Below, one piece after another: positions 1 to 10,106 of a DNA stretch of 64,000 bases. The notes beneath the pieces were generated by a model, which did no database searches, was not told the origin of the DNA, and was given only the letters and a program-made list of their open reading frames with translations. The stretch comes from Echinostoma caproni (Eukaryota; Platyhelminthes; Trematoda; Plagiorchiida; Echinostomatidae): contig UZAN01039565.1 in NCBI GenBank assembly GCA_900618425.1, positions 33,252 to 97,251 of the forward strand. The letters are read 5' to 3'. The number at the start of each line of letters is the position of its first letter. Position 1 is the first letter of the stretch. Both the position numbers and the translations under genes were made by a program.

Positions 1-39
1 AGGAAACTCATTTAGTCGATTACATGACACCTGGTCGAA

Positions 40-273
40 ATGAAACACTATGTCATGCTGCGCAACGTGTTCAGAATCCTCTACAACACAAACAATATCA
101 AGGGTCTGAAAGACGCCGAGGCCCTAGTCATTCAAAATTACCATCCCAAACTGTGTAAACAGCGTGAATGGCTTATCACTCTGGCGCTGCCTGGGCAACA
201 AATGTGTATGGTGAGTAATTTTCACCGCAAACTTTCTGCACCTATGATTCTTTTATTTACTAACTGTATATAA
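40..273 (+). pseudogene. Penelope-like retroelement C-terminus fragment (GIY-YIG endonuclease tail)
   Basis: An open stretch of 77 codons contains GLKDAEALVIQNYHPKLCKQ followed by REWLITLALPG. This resembles the end of the GIY-YIG endonuclease of Penelope-like elements, where a hydrophobic strand and a loop precede an L..(A)EA..I....P.L..Q block and a final L.LP motif. Only the tail is present: the GIY and YIG residues, the rest of the nuclease and the reverse transcriptase are not seen, and upstream frames contain stops up to the window edge. The fragment is therefore 5' truncated and probably dead. The call rests on a short motif read by eye. A chance open frame is the main alternative. Confidence 0.4.
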
Positions 274-1310
274 TGATCACATAGGCTGCAGTATGCACGT
301 GTACAGATACAGCGAAATGATCCAGGATACATTGTGCAAACCTGTGTCTCTGGCTTCTGTATTCAAATCTTTAAAATGTCAACGGTGTTCAGTTCAATGG
401 AAGTATCATGACAAAATGAGTGGTGCGGATTCCAAAGAATGCATTTTTGAATGATCAGCGTCCTCCTCGTGGGATTGCGCTTCCATTTCACGTGGCTTAT
501 GGTCTGTGTTTTTCTACGATGATGATCACATCGACGACGATGAATTTAACACGGTTCATTGGTATCTTGGCTATTACTAAATCATTCTTAGTTCTTCATT
601 TCAAGCATATGGATTAGTGGTTTGTTTCTGTGGTACCTACGAACTTCTAGAATTGCATGTATAACCCGGTATTTTTGGAAAATTTGATTGAATCAATGTT
701 TGAATTCAGTCCATTGATCTACAGAGGTTTAAGTATGGGTTTACAGTTTGCTTTTAGAAATGTCAATTAACAGGTACGAACACTGGGCCCGGGCAGTCAC
801 CTATTAGTTCTTTTTACCTGCACTCCCCGCCAAGCGATTACTGAGCTCTTAAGATATGATATGTGCTTGATGAATTGCAACAAAATTTTCCAAACCCGAT
901 TAGGAAAAGTCACGGAATTACGACGAATTGCACTAAAACAGCAAGTTATTCAGTTTTCGGTAGGGGTTGGTGTCTCCAGCAGACATTGGTATTGCCGTTC
1001 TTGTTTCAACTTGGGCGGTGCCATTGAATTCGGCCTCACNNTCACCATTTAGCTCGAAAATCATGGTTAGACCGTTTTTTGGACTCGATCGTCATCGAAT
1101 TGTATCGTTATCAATTACAAGGACACCAAATGCTATCATAGATCAACACGTTTATGAAATCTTTATGTGTTATTGTGCGAACCGCACCTTTTGTGAAATA
1201 TTCCAAAAATGTGAGAAATAAGTTCAAGCGGATTACCAAAACACAAGTCGGCGGAGGGAAAAAACATCGCACAGGTTGACAAATCGGTCTCACACCGTGC
1301 ACTACCAGTC
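274..1310. other. No recognisable gene
   Basis: Only short open frames without family motifs are seen on either strand. Two undetermined bases lie at 1040-1041. Confidence 0.5.
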
Positions 1311-1414
1311 AAATGCAAATTCCACTCATTTTAACAAGCAGTATTCGTTCTGTTTGTAAAACTCGTGGAGGTAGCAGACATCACACGGAAAGAAGAGTAC
1401 TAAACCTAGGGATT

Positions 1415-1735
1415 ATTATTCTACACGCGAATCTTGGCTACATGAAGAAATCCCTAGTGAAATTGTACAACTAAATGGACATAAATTCTATCCGGGTGAC
1501 CGTCCCACGATTGTTCGTAAACAAGGCGGAGTTGTTGCAAGTTATGTTAGCGATAACTGGAGTAAATCAACCCTGTCATCTACGAATACTCGACGGATAA
1601 ATTCACCTGTCACTTCATCGAATCTAAACCCCATTTTTTTGAGTTGGTCTCGTTCCATATTTGAAAACTTTTACCTGTCACCCACAATATCAGAGGCTGA
1701 CATAAACAGGAATAAGCAAACCTTTGTGTGTATTT
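1415..1735 (+). pseudogene. Broken APE endonuclease domain of LINE A copy 1
   Basis: One frame reads ESWLHEEIPSEIVQLNGHKF, then YPGDRPTIVRKQGGVVASYV. This matches the conserved E(T/S)WL ... LNGY ... DR ... GGGVA.Y block in the middle of LINE apurinic-type endonucleases. A little upstream, TSSIRSVCKTRGG in another frame resembles the N-terminal N.RS...K motif. The frame stops near 1735 and the downstream GDFN and SDH motifs are not seen, so a frameshift or deletion separates this part from the reverse transcriptase. The nuclease would nick target DNA for priming. Here it is a remnant. Confidence 0.6.
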
Positions 1736-1938
1736 GTTAGTGATTTTATCAGACATGATGTTACTTTCCTCACCCTACCGTCCCACAAAGAACCTATGTC
1801 AAGCGGCTTACAATTTTGATCAAAGATGAAATAAATCGGTTGACTAAATTGTACATCAATACTATCCCGGGAAACTCTGGTTGTAGTGGAATGTAGAAAG
1901 CTTTCACCTGCCTGTGTGGCAGTACCTATAAACAAAAA

Positions 1939-2980
1939 ATGGAAACTGTAGACGTTGAAAGACGAAATTCAAAGTTTGGTTCAGTTTCCCAGTGCACTAC
2001 CCTACCAGACTTAGCCAACTCTATGCTAACACCAACTACCAAACCTACCGCGGACTTTCAACAGTTACTGAAAACAAAGGTGAATAAAGCATCGAGCCCG
2101 GATGAACTATCATTCATGGTGCTCAATATATGCACGAGCACTCTTTCAGCCCAATTGTCTAAAATATTCAATTAATGTCTGAAAGCGGTAAAATTCCTGG
2201 TATTTGGAGACTGACCAAGATAACTCCCGTTCCATAGGAACCTGGGAAGTATCATCCCATCCAGCCGGCTAGGCTCAAATTATTTGAGAGATACTCGTTA
2301 CTGTGGGTTGTCACTGGGCCTGCCGAAGATGACATTCATCAACTTGCATATCGTTCTTTGCGCGCAACACCTGATGCCGTTACATTCCTTGATCATTCAA
2401 TAATCTCGGCACTAGATAAGAAAACTAAGACCATCAGAATGGTGTTCTTAGACTACAAAAACGCCTCCGATAGTCTTGATCAATCGGTATTGCTCAACCT
2501 GATTACCAAAAGTGGTGTTAATCCAAACGTTAGCAGATTAATCCGCGATTATTTCACAAATAGAAGGCAGTTCACATGTCTCAACGACAAAAGATCCTCT
2601 ACTCACCCGGTTGATTCTGGTGTTCTTTAAGGTGCAATGTTTTCTCCATTTTTCTTTTCAGTGTGTATCAAACAATTCCTCCTGTATTCATTGTCTGTCG
2701 GTACGCAGATCACGTTGTTTTAGGTTGCAAAGCACTCACCCCTGAGAAGATTTCAGAAATTCAAAGCGAGCTAAACGACGTTGTTACTTGATCCTTGTCG
2801 CGTTATCTCTCATTGAATATCTCTAAATGTCAGGATGTTGTGTTTTTCCTCTTGGCCGATGTAACATATTCAGCCCTCACAAATAGGTTTCTCACTCTCA
2901 CTGACAATCATGAACCCGTGCCAAAATCAACAATCGTAGAGTACCTTGGCGTCACCTTATCCCACACTTTATCATGATCA
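1939..2980 (+). pseudogene. Broken reverse transcriptase domain of LINE A copy 1
   Basis: Three open pieces carry reverse-transcriptase signatures. The first (1939-2175) has a KASSPDEL block, equivalent to the K.PGPDGL region. The second (2358-2630) has FLDYKNASDSLD, the motif A region with the first catalytic aspartate, then a motif like DYFTNRRQFTCLN. At 2696-2713 a frame reads CRYADH where active enzymes have YADD, so a catalytic aspartate is replaced by histidine. The third (2795-2977) has LSLNISKCQ and STIVEYLGVTLSH, the usual post-catalytic N..KC and YLGV motifs. Stops occur between and after the pieces. This copy is inactive. Confidence 0.75.
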
Positions 2981-3082
2981 CTGCATGTTCAAAACACATC
3001 CTGTAAATTTAGAAGGCTTCATATTTCTTACTCCGATTGAGAATACTTTCTGTTTGTTGTTAGGTTTGTGAATGCGTGCGTA

Positions 3083-3695
3083 NNNNNNNNNNNNNNNNNN
3101 NNNNNNNNNNNNNNNNNNNNNNNNNNNNNNNNNNNNNNNNNNNNNNNNNNNNNNNNNNNNNNNNNNNNNNNNNNNNNNNNNNNNNNNNNNNNNNNNNNNN
3201 NNNNNNNNNNNNNNNNNNNNNNNNNNNNNNNNNNNNNNNNNNNNNNNNNNNNNNNNNNNNNNNNNNNNNNNNNNNNNNNNNNNNNNNNNNNNNNNNNNNN
3301 NNNNNNNNNNNNNNNNNNNNNNNNNNNNNNNNNNNNNNNNNNNNNNNNNNNNNNNNNNNNNNNNNNNNNNNNNNNNNNNNNNNNNNNNNNNNNNNNNNNN
3401 NNNNNNNNNNNNNNNNNNNNNNNNNNNNNNNNNNNNNNNNNNNNNNNNNNNNNNNNNNNNNNNNNNNNNNNNNNNNNNNNNNNNNNNNNNNNNNNNNNNN
3501 NNNNNNNNNNNNNNNNNNNNNNNNNNNNNNNNNNNNNNNNNNNNNNNNNNNNNNNNNNNNNNNNNNNNNNNNNNNNNNNNNNNNNNNNNNNNNNNNNNNN
3601 NNNNNNNNNNNNNNNNNNNNNNNNNNNNNNNNNNNNNNNNNNNNNNNNNNNNNNNNNNNNNNNNNNNNNNNNNNNNNNNNNNNNNNNNNNNNNNN
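3083..3695. other. Assembly gap (613 N), probably of zero true length
   Basis: The run of N interrupts LINE A copy 1. Both edges carry the same 9 bases, GCGTGCGTA: once before the gap and once after it. When the two edges are overlapped on this duplicate, the sequence aligns continuously with the uninterrupted second copy near 38885-38925. The gap is therefore probably a scaffold placeholder between overlapping contig ends. Confidence 0.8.
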
Positions 3696-4064
3696 GCGTG
3701 CGTACTACACCGCTGGTTGTATTGCTTCCCAGGGATTTTTCCAGGTATGTTGAAGAAAGATGTTTATTTACCGGCGAGATCTTTGAAACACATCTCTAAA
3801 TGTAGTGATAAACTCCCAGATTCTGTCATAGACAGACACTTACAAGCATGTGAAATTTTAACTTCCAAAATACCCTCAGACACACATCACCCATTGCACA
3901 ACGAAATTCCAAAAGCTTTATCTACATCATCCACAAGCTCAAGATTTAAACTTCTATTTGCACGTACCTCTGCTTTTCGTAATTCTGTTCTGCCATATCT
4001 AGGACGTCTACTTATAGACAAGGACACAATTTCCACAGAATTGCGCAACCGCTTGCTTCATTGA
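3696..4064 (+). pseudogene. C-terminal region of LINE A copy 1 protein
   Basis: About 120 codons downstream of the gap read through HRWLYCFPGIFPGMLKKDVY, SLKHISKC, DRHLQACEILTSKIP and a final SVLPYLGRLLIDKDTISTEL before the stop TGA at 4062-4064. This is the region after the reverse transcriptase in the family. The same blocks recur in copy 2 (PHWLYCSPVIFPGVLKKEFY), in copy 3 (SPVIFPGLLSKDF) and in family B (SPVIFPNLLKEEFNLLRRG). It is the best-preserved part of this copy and marks the end of the protein. Confidence 0.75.
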
Positions 4065-4146
4065 CAAACACAATCTCTACTGCCTTCAGTTTCATTATGT
4101 ATGATTTTGTAGATTCGAATTCACAAATATGATGTAACTACTGAAA

Positions 4147-4166
4147 ATTCACCCGGATTGGTGAAT
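4147..4166 (+). other. 3' hairpin of LINE A copy 1
   Basis: A 7-bp perfect stem (ATTCACC with GGTGAAT) encloses a 6-base loop just after CTGAAAAT. Equivalent but differently paired hairpins lie in the other LINE copies. In LINEs a 3' RNA hairpin is often the site recognised by the element's reverse transcriptase. That role here is inferred. Confidence 0.55.
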
Positions 4167-4229
4167 GCAATGATTTTGAGAACATTCTTCTTTCCATTGA
4201 ACCTTCATAGCAAACATTACAGTAGAATA

Positions 4230-4380
4230 CAAACAGGTCCTGATTGACCGTGGACGGAACGTATGCACCAACATTCGAATCCGGCAAATGCACGCGAGCC
4301 AGACAATAAACGAGCTGTCTGAGTTCGTGAAATCCCCGATTTAGACGATCCAGACGAATCGAATTGTTAACAAAATCACT
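4230..4380 (-). CDS. Candidate internal exon, product unknown
   Basis: On the minus strand a pyrimidine-rich acceptor (CCCTTTTTCTTTGCAG) ends at 4381. It is followed by a stop-free reading frame of about 50 codons, including DFVNNSIRLDRLNRGFHELR and then QLVYCLARVHLPDSNVGAYV. The frame continues open to about 4137. The other two minus frames contain stops, and the residues look like ordinary globular protein rather than a retroelement. No start codon is expected if it is internal. The 3' boundary is unclear because no strong donor is present: GTTCAA and GTAATG near 4190-4215 are the candidates. I do not recognise the family. A chance open frame next to a chance acceptor remains possible. Confidence 0.3.
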
Positions 4381-4399
4381 GCAAAGAAAAAGGGTTCAT

Positions 4400-7230
4400 T
4401 CATAGATGGGTAAAGTGTTTTCATTACGTCAATCAGCTGGCTTCCATGTTCAACTAACTACTATTGAAATGGTCCGAGGATCATAAAAGTAGCCCCCTAC
4501 CTGGAATACCTCTACTCAGACGTCGTCAGTCGATGGAAGGTAGTTGTATACCACTTTCATAATTCCACAGACTTAGTTAACGAGTCATCGTTGCAGACCA
4601 TGAGATACGCTCAATTAAAGTTCATTCATATTCTCAAAATGGGAGAGTTTAATTATCCACTGAATTATTTTTCCAATTCAAACAAAATTTAAAACCGTTT
4701 ATTAACTCACATCAAACACAGAATCATGTAAGGGATCCTACTTACCATTTACGCTGACAAGCGAGGATCTTATGAAATAATTTGTCAAAGTTACGTCCAC
4801 ATTAGGATGCACAATCTATGCAGCTCTGCTGTACGATTACGTTTACCGCGCCTCTGTAGGAGGACACATGATAAACCAACATGCGCACCCTTGTGCAGAA
4901 TCTTGCACAACCTTTCAGAACCGTGTTGCATTCAAGTAATGGGCTCTCCTATAATAGCAGTTTAATCCATTGGTGTACTGGAAAAGATATATTTACACTC
5001 AAACCGAACTGATAAGGGTCACTACAAAAACCAAGCCTATCGGTACATTATATACTTCATTGCCACCGATTCTCACTTGAATGATAAAATGGATATGGCA
5101 AGTGCGAAGGACACACTGAGGTACCAAGAAACGCTGGCACAGAGATTTATTTCCAATCCAATTCTATTATATGAGCATATCAATGCCCCTAAAAAGTTAA
5201 CTGCAAAATACTGACACTGAAAAATGCTAGACGTGTTGCCATGACAACGTCTGAAACAGCCGAATTCCGAAACGTACATTCTTATGGAGTTGCGGTGGTC
5301 AAGTACACAAGCAGCCTCCAGGTAACCCATCAGCAGACAGAGTTCCCGTCCAACCTTGTGTTTTAACGTAGAATCAATTGGATTGGCTAAATGCACTGGA
5401 TTTTTGGGTTATCGATTTCACATGCACGATCAATACCACTTATAGGCATCCAGACAGCATCAGCAGAGGTGCGAAGTTTCATCAAATTATTTTTGTATAT
5501 TATACGTATACATGTATATTACATTTAAAAGCAATTTTGAACTCAACCAAAGCATTGCTTCCCACCCTGGAGAATCTACTTATTGAAGCTACGTGAGTAC
5601 CGGATAGATTGACCATTCCGTCTCAAAGCTCCCACATTCCTTCTCGGCAGACATTCCGGAAGATTTCGAATCCCGTCCGTGTGGATATCGCTCAACTCCT
5701 TAATCCAAGATACCCCTAATTCGCGCCTTGTCGTATAAAATCTGGACCGTTGCCTGATCTTTAAAGGAAGAATAGCCTAAACATCTTACATTGAGTCAAA
5801 CTCTGGGCTGCACCCTGGCCACATTATTGTCTGAATGCCGCGATCTCCGTATTGTTATATCAATGCATACGGCTAACGTTCAAACGCTGGCCCCTGTCTG
5901 TAACATAAACTGAACCGTATTCAACCACACCTTACTGAATCAAATGTTTCCTGATTTTCATACCTCAATATTAAGATGTAATAGGGTAAAATCTGTTCCA
6001 TTGTGTTACACACAAAACAGAATGAAACTGTCTATTATTTCTTCATTCAAAGTGGTATACCGGTCAACATTCGTCGGAGTTGATTTGCTCTACCTCTCCG
6101 AGTATACACTCACTGACTCAATCATAATCTAAAGATTTTCAGTCTCTTACAAATCTCCAATCTATTATCAAGCAAAAGTTATGCTAGATGAATGGTCATA
6201 CTCAGCACAAGCGCAATAATCTAACCCACATTGTCCCCCAACCCCAATCAATGAATAATTTATGATAGCGGATCGGTAACTGATAAACACTATTTTAGTA
6301 CGGTGGTATTGGAACGGGGTAGACCTAAACACAGCTGTGCACTCACGTGGTCGGACACAGCCCAGTAGTTTTCCGTCCGTTCGCTTACTGGAGGCAGTCA
6401 AACGGTAGTCATTCAATCGACCAGAAGTTCTTATTATCAACCAGCACGCTGTTTGCGATTTACTAACAACAAGCTAGTGTATCCCCGGGTTGCATTTGAT
6501 CAACTGCGACTTCCTTCCGGAAAACAGATCTACTGAATGATCTACTGAATACAACCACGCATTATATTATGCAATAAGCAAACAGGTATTTGATGCCACT
6601 ATACGTTCCGGATGAATTCATTCTCCAACCATGAAATTCATATTTGTTCAATGAAACGTTTGCGAAGGAAAGGGATCACATGCACCGCCTGTCTGGTTGA
6701 ATACAAAATTAATCGATCAATAGATTACTACTGGTTTTTGATTGGTTACAGTCACTGGTTTGTGCGTCTGAGTCTGCACGCTGGCTTCCCGAAGCTTCGA
6801 AAATCTCTCAATTTCGTATAAGAAAAGATGCATAAGTGCAGAAGTACATAAACTGACTAATTTATTTATTGCTTATCGCATCGCAATTAGGGCGTGTCAT
6901 ACAGTTTGACGTTTTGTTCACTTATGTTAAATTTCTAAGTGCTCTCCGGTTCGAGTGGGTTCGATCTATGCGGACCACTACTGCTGTATATCCAGAAGAC
7001 CAGTGTCGGACTTAGGAAACTCATTTATTGGAATACCACCGTTGATCAGCCTGGGCGGGTGTGTGTGTGACTAGAATTACATAGAACAAAACTCGAACCT
7101 GCAACAACTGGTGAGTAGTTAGTTCCATGAACGCTGGCTGATCCGAGTTTTCTCCTTGTCAGTTCTCTAGTTGTAATAACAAATGTTTTAATTCAGTCCC
7201 TGATGCCGTGAGAATCCGTCAATCATCTCT
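4400..7230. other. No firm gene; a few coding-like islands on the minus strand
   Basis: A 72-codon open frame on the minus strand at about 5585-5770 contains ELGVSWIKELSDIHTDGIRN and follows a fair acceptor-like sequence. Another open stretch lies near 5073-5396. Neither has convincing splice boundaries on both sides or a family motif, so they are recorded here only. The rest is AT-rich sequence without recognised repeats. Confidence 0.3.
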
Positions 7231-7298
7231 TCATGCGTACACTAAACACACTATTTGTAAATTCTATTTCGCCTGTTCGCCGAGCTTGGCAATTTGTT

Positions 7299-7338
7299 TG
7301 CAAACGTTTCATCACTAGCCGAGGTGACATCATCAGTG
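7299..7338 (-). ncRNA. Hammerhead-ribozyme-like motif, left arm
   Basis: Read on the minus strand this has CTGATGA, one extra T, a stem-loop (GTCACC, loop TCGGCT, then AGTGAT) and GAAAC directly after the stem. That is the order of the conserved hammerhead core. One stem pair is weakened relative to the right arm (A for G). No clear NUH cleavage triplet with a normal stem III is seen, and the extra T between core box and stem II is non-standard, so activity is doubtful. Confidence 0.35.
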
Positions 7339-7532
7339 CTTGTGAGGTAGCAGTCTTCTGCTTGTGTCCGTTCGTTTATATGTTTTCTCCACCGACCATT
7401 GTTGTCCCTTGTTGTCATTGTGTTCGACTGGATTCGTCGTTAAACTGGTGAGTGGGGGCGAGGTTGGTAGGGGAGGTGGTTGGCCATCCATATAAACAAC
7501 CGGACACAAGCAGAAGACTGCCACTTCACAAG

Positions 7533-7575
7533 CACTGATGATGTCACCTCGGCTGGTGATGAAACGTTTGCAAAC
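7533..7575 (+). ncRNA. Hammerhead-ribozyme-like motif, right arm
   Basis: CTGATGA at 7535-7541 is followed by T, then a perfect 6-bp stem (GTCACC 7543-7548, loop 7549-7554, GGTGAT 7555-7560) abutting GAAAC at 7561. The next bases, GTTTGCAAAC, are self-complementary, as in minimal hammerheads whose stem III can form between two copies. Hammerheads are known in trematode satellite DNA and in terminal repeats of Penelope-like elements. Missing here are a clear cleavage triplet and the exact junction after the core box, so this is called hammerhead-like only. Confidence 0.4.
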
Positions 7576-7619
7576 AAATTACCAAGCTCGGCGAACAGGC
7601 AAAATAGAATTCAGTTTAC

Positions 7620-8680
7620 CCGAGCTACGAGAACCGATTTTCAATACTTTGTCAACATTATTCGTAAATGTAAGTAGTATTTCCCAACATTAGTAGTTGG
7701 AATTACCACTACTGTTCCTCGATACCGCAGCTTGCGTTGCTGCTGGTTAGTATACAGTTTGATGATTTCCAATATTATTCATGTTACATTTAGTAAAAGT
7801 TGGAGCTTTTTGAGATTTGGTGTTTGATAGGCAACAAATTGCATTCGAAAAGAACTACTGCACATTTTCTATCGGTTATCGGGGAAGTTGCTCACACTTA
7901 GTTGAAAGATCTGGACTTTGCAAGACCGCCCCCCCCAATCAAACTTTGGTGTGGAGATCTGAAGGATTTAAGCCTAAAATGCTTCAAACCACTCAATTTT
8001 CGTGCACCCTAACGCGCAAAAAATGTCGTTGTCTAACGCGTGATTCTAGTCAACCACTAAGTGAGTCTATTCTGCAATTAAAGATACAAGCTTCACGCAG
8101 CAACTTGGGTGAGTGACTAATTGCAAGTTCAACTTCTCAACTCATTGCCACGATAAATTGCTCGGAAGTACAGCAGCATTCTAAAGTGCTCAATTCAGTC
8201 AGTTAAACGAATTGTTGAACAAGTCCGGGATGTTCGAGCAACAGTAAGAGAGAAACCAAAAATATTCCACAATCACAGACGCGGCATTTAAAAAAAGTAA
8301 GCAACGACAACAGCTGTAATTCGAACCGTTCAGTGGTCTTTAACTGGACAACCGCGTGATTGGAATTCTCGTCGGTTGTGTGGTAAATGGTATATTGTCA
8401 ACTTACTTCCGAAATGCCTAATGTGACGTTTGGTAGGTCTGATCACATCCATTAGTTGTTTGTTGAGGTATGCGCAACTGCTTGACACAATGTTCATCCA
8501 CTAGTTGACACACAGCAACAGGCTTTCAGTCTTTTACTTTATTGATTAGCTGCTCCAAGTTGTCACGTCATTTAAATCCCATGTTTTCACAATGAACAAT
8601 AGCTACCGAAATTCGCGCATTATCGACATCGGTAGTATGAACTCAGTTATTTTAACAGTGGTTCTCTCCACGCTTTACAA
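7620..8680. other. No recognisable gene
   Basis: Short open frames only. A 99-codon frame at 7817-8116 has no family motif. The sequence could be decayed 5' parts of the gypsy remnant that follows, but no zinc knuckle is visible. Confidence 0.35.
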
Positions 8681-8685
8681 CATCT

Positions 8686-8922
8686 GTGTATAGTTGTGCA
8701 ACTGACATTTGGGTACACGGAATTACTGAATATAATCTTCATCTCTTAGGCTTATGCGAACTGTCTATAACCAGTGAACATTCTAACGATTGTGGGTACT
8801 CATTTTTTGCCATTGATTCTGATAATTCCATGATCGATATGTGTTTTATGAGACGTTTCAATATGCCACAGTCGTTTCTGACCGATGATCACCTCTCACG
8901 ACTCTATCAGCTAGTCCCATGA
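8686..8922 (+). pseudogene. Gypsy protease-like fragment
   Basis: The frame contains HLLGLCELSITSEHSNDCGY, then FFAIDSDNSMIDMCFMRRFN. In gypsy-type proteases a LG.C.L.I strand, a F.V strand and an ILG.DF...FN block follow the catalytic D-S/T-G. The catalytic triad is not visible upstream, and ILG is changed to MID, so even if the family call is right the enzyme is broken. It ends at a stop that overlaps the next open frame by a few bases. Confidence 0.35.
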
Positions 8923-9314
8923 TTCTCCAGTACTCGATTCCCAGAGGTTTATCTCACTATCTCACCGATACTAACTTCGTGATCACGTCTTTCTGCAAAA
9001 TGTTTAGTCCGGAAGGAGTTCCACAAGCTGTCCTCACCAGTAGCCGGACTAAGACGGGCACAATTCTCTATAGAACTCTTGACTTGGAGGATGAATCCAT
9101 CCACCGTAGACATGTGAATCAGATTGTGTATAATACCCCGATTTATGATCTTCCTGCATCTTCGTCTATTTCAGAACAGAGTCATTCAGATGAAATTTCA
9201 GGCAATACAACTGAAAACGATGGAACTTCCAATCGGTTGCACTATAAACGGCGCGTTGATTGCACTAACACCCAACTGCGTTATCGCTACGGTGGATGTG
9301 ATGGATGCACATAA
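8919..9314 (+). pseudogene. Gypsy integrase C-terminus-like fragment
   Basis: A 131-codon frame contains TGTILYRTLDLEDESIHRRH followed by VNQI. This matches the small C-terminal domain of gypsy integrases, in which G...R.TG...Y.V......(W)RRH(V/I)NQ(I/L) is characteristic. The upstream catalytic DDE core is absent. The remainder after the NQI motif is Ser/Thr/Glu-rich and unassigned, as is usual for integrase tails. The fragment cannot integrate DNA. Confidence 0.45.
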
Positions 9315-9319
9315 ACGAA

Positions 9320-10100
9320 CCTGTTTGTTTATTGCATACTCCGTAGCATACACGCCAAATTGTGGCAAGCAATACAGCCGGAAGTCATGTTCACTCGGGT
9401 CATATTCCTAATTGCACTCTACTTCGGATCGATTTAATTCTGCGTGGATGAAAAGCATTTCGAATTGCGATTGATATCACATGCAGTCATGAATGCAGCG
9501 GGCGGAGAACGATACTACGTAGATTGAAGAACGTTAGAGAGATCGCGAAATTCAGTGATCAGTCAAGTTCAGCCGGACGGGCCGGTTAACTACTTGCACG
9601 ATGACGGGAAGAAAATTCGTATTGGGCATGGTTGGGGCTTTTAAATAGCTATATCAATTCCCTAACACTCATATTCAAATGTAGTATCCTGTCCAAAGAC
9701 CTTGCACTCATTATTTAGATCAAGTTAGCATCCGTCTTTCATTAGTCTTCTGAGATTGAACGGGATCGACCAGAAATTTATGACCCATTGATGCAGATCG
9801 GTTCATTAGGCTTGAACTATTTCTTCCGGTCATTCGGACATTTATTATGTTGGCGAAAACCTGCCCACATTAGCAATCCAAGAAAAAGAAACATCGAGTT
9901 GAAATCCACTGGACGAAATGGGCATTCCATGAGCTCTAAAAACGTTTGCGTGGGAGTGAGCACTGTATAGTGTTCACGAAAGATCACTTGTAACCTTCAC
10001 CTCATCACAACTTATGGAAGATGTGTTTTGTTCCCGTGATCGACTCCTCCTGACTGAGCTCAAAGTGACTTGATTAACATGGAACACACAACTCAATTGG
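9320..10100. other. No recognisable gene
   Basis: Only short open frames without motifs. Possibly further decayed LTR-element sequence. Confidence 0.4.
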
Positions 10101-10106
10101 TATTTG

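Larger units (their letters stand above)
1320..4175 (+). mobile_element. LINE family A copy 1 (CR1/Jockey-type non-LTR retrotransposon, degenerate)
   Basis: Pieces of one LINE protein appear in order on the plus strand: an APE-type endonuclease, a reverse transcriptase, and a long C-terminal region. They are separated by frameshifts, stops and an N gap. The 3' part from about 2870 aligns closely with 38680-39370, so both belong to one family. The 3' end shows the family's CTGAAAAT block and a 7-bp hairpin at 4147-4166, but the TTGACT tail seen in the other copies is missing, so the extreme 3' end has been lost. The element copies itself by target-primed reverse transcription in the nucleus. 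This copy cannot encode a working enzyme. Confidence 0.85.
7259..7612. repeat. Fold-back element with ~124-bp inverted arms and hammerhead-like motifs
   Basis: The left arm (7259-7382) and right arm (7489-7612) are near-perfect reverse complements, separated by a 106-bp G/T-rich spacer. Each arm, read outward from the spacer, carries the same order of motifs: a TATAAAC block, CTGATGAT, a 6-bp stem-loop, GAAACGTTTGCAAAC and an AAGCTCGGCGAAC end. No protein is encoded. A partial relative of one arm lies at 37262-37315. It could be a non-autonomous fold-back transposon or two head-to-head terminal repeats of a Penelope-like element. The second reading fits the hammerhead-like motifs. Confidence 0.8.
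8686..9314 (+). mobile_element. Ty3/gypsy-like LTR retrotransposon remnant
   Basis: Two adjoining plus-strand open frames look like distant parts of one gypsy polyprotein. The first resembles the second half of the aspartic protease. The second resembles the very end of the integrase. In an intact element some 3 kb of reverse transcriptase, RNase H and integrase core would lie between them, so a large internal deletion is implied. No long terminal repeats were found. The identification is by motif only. Confidence 0.4.

Noticed and set aside
3068..4064. Apparent open frames of 225-330 codons spanning the first N run
   Set aside because: They consist mostly of undetermined bases; only the part after 3695 is real sequence, and it is LINE C-terminus.
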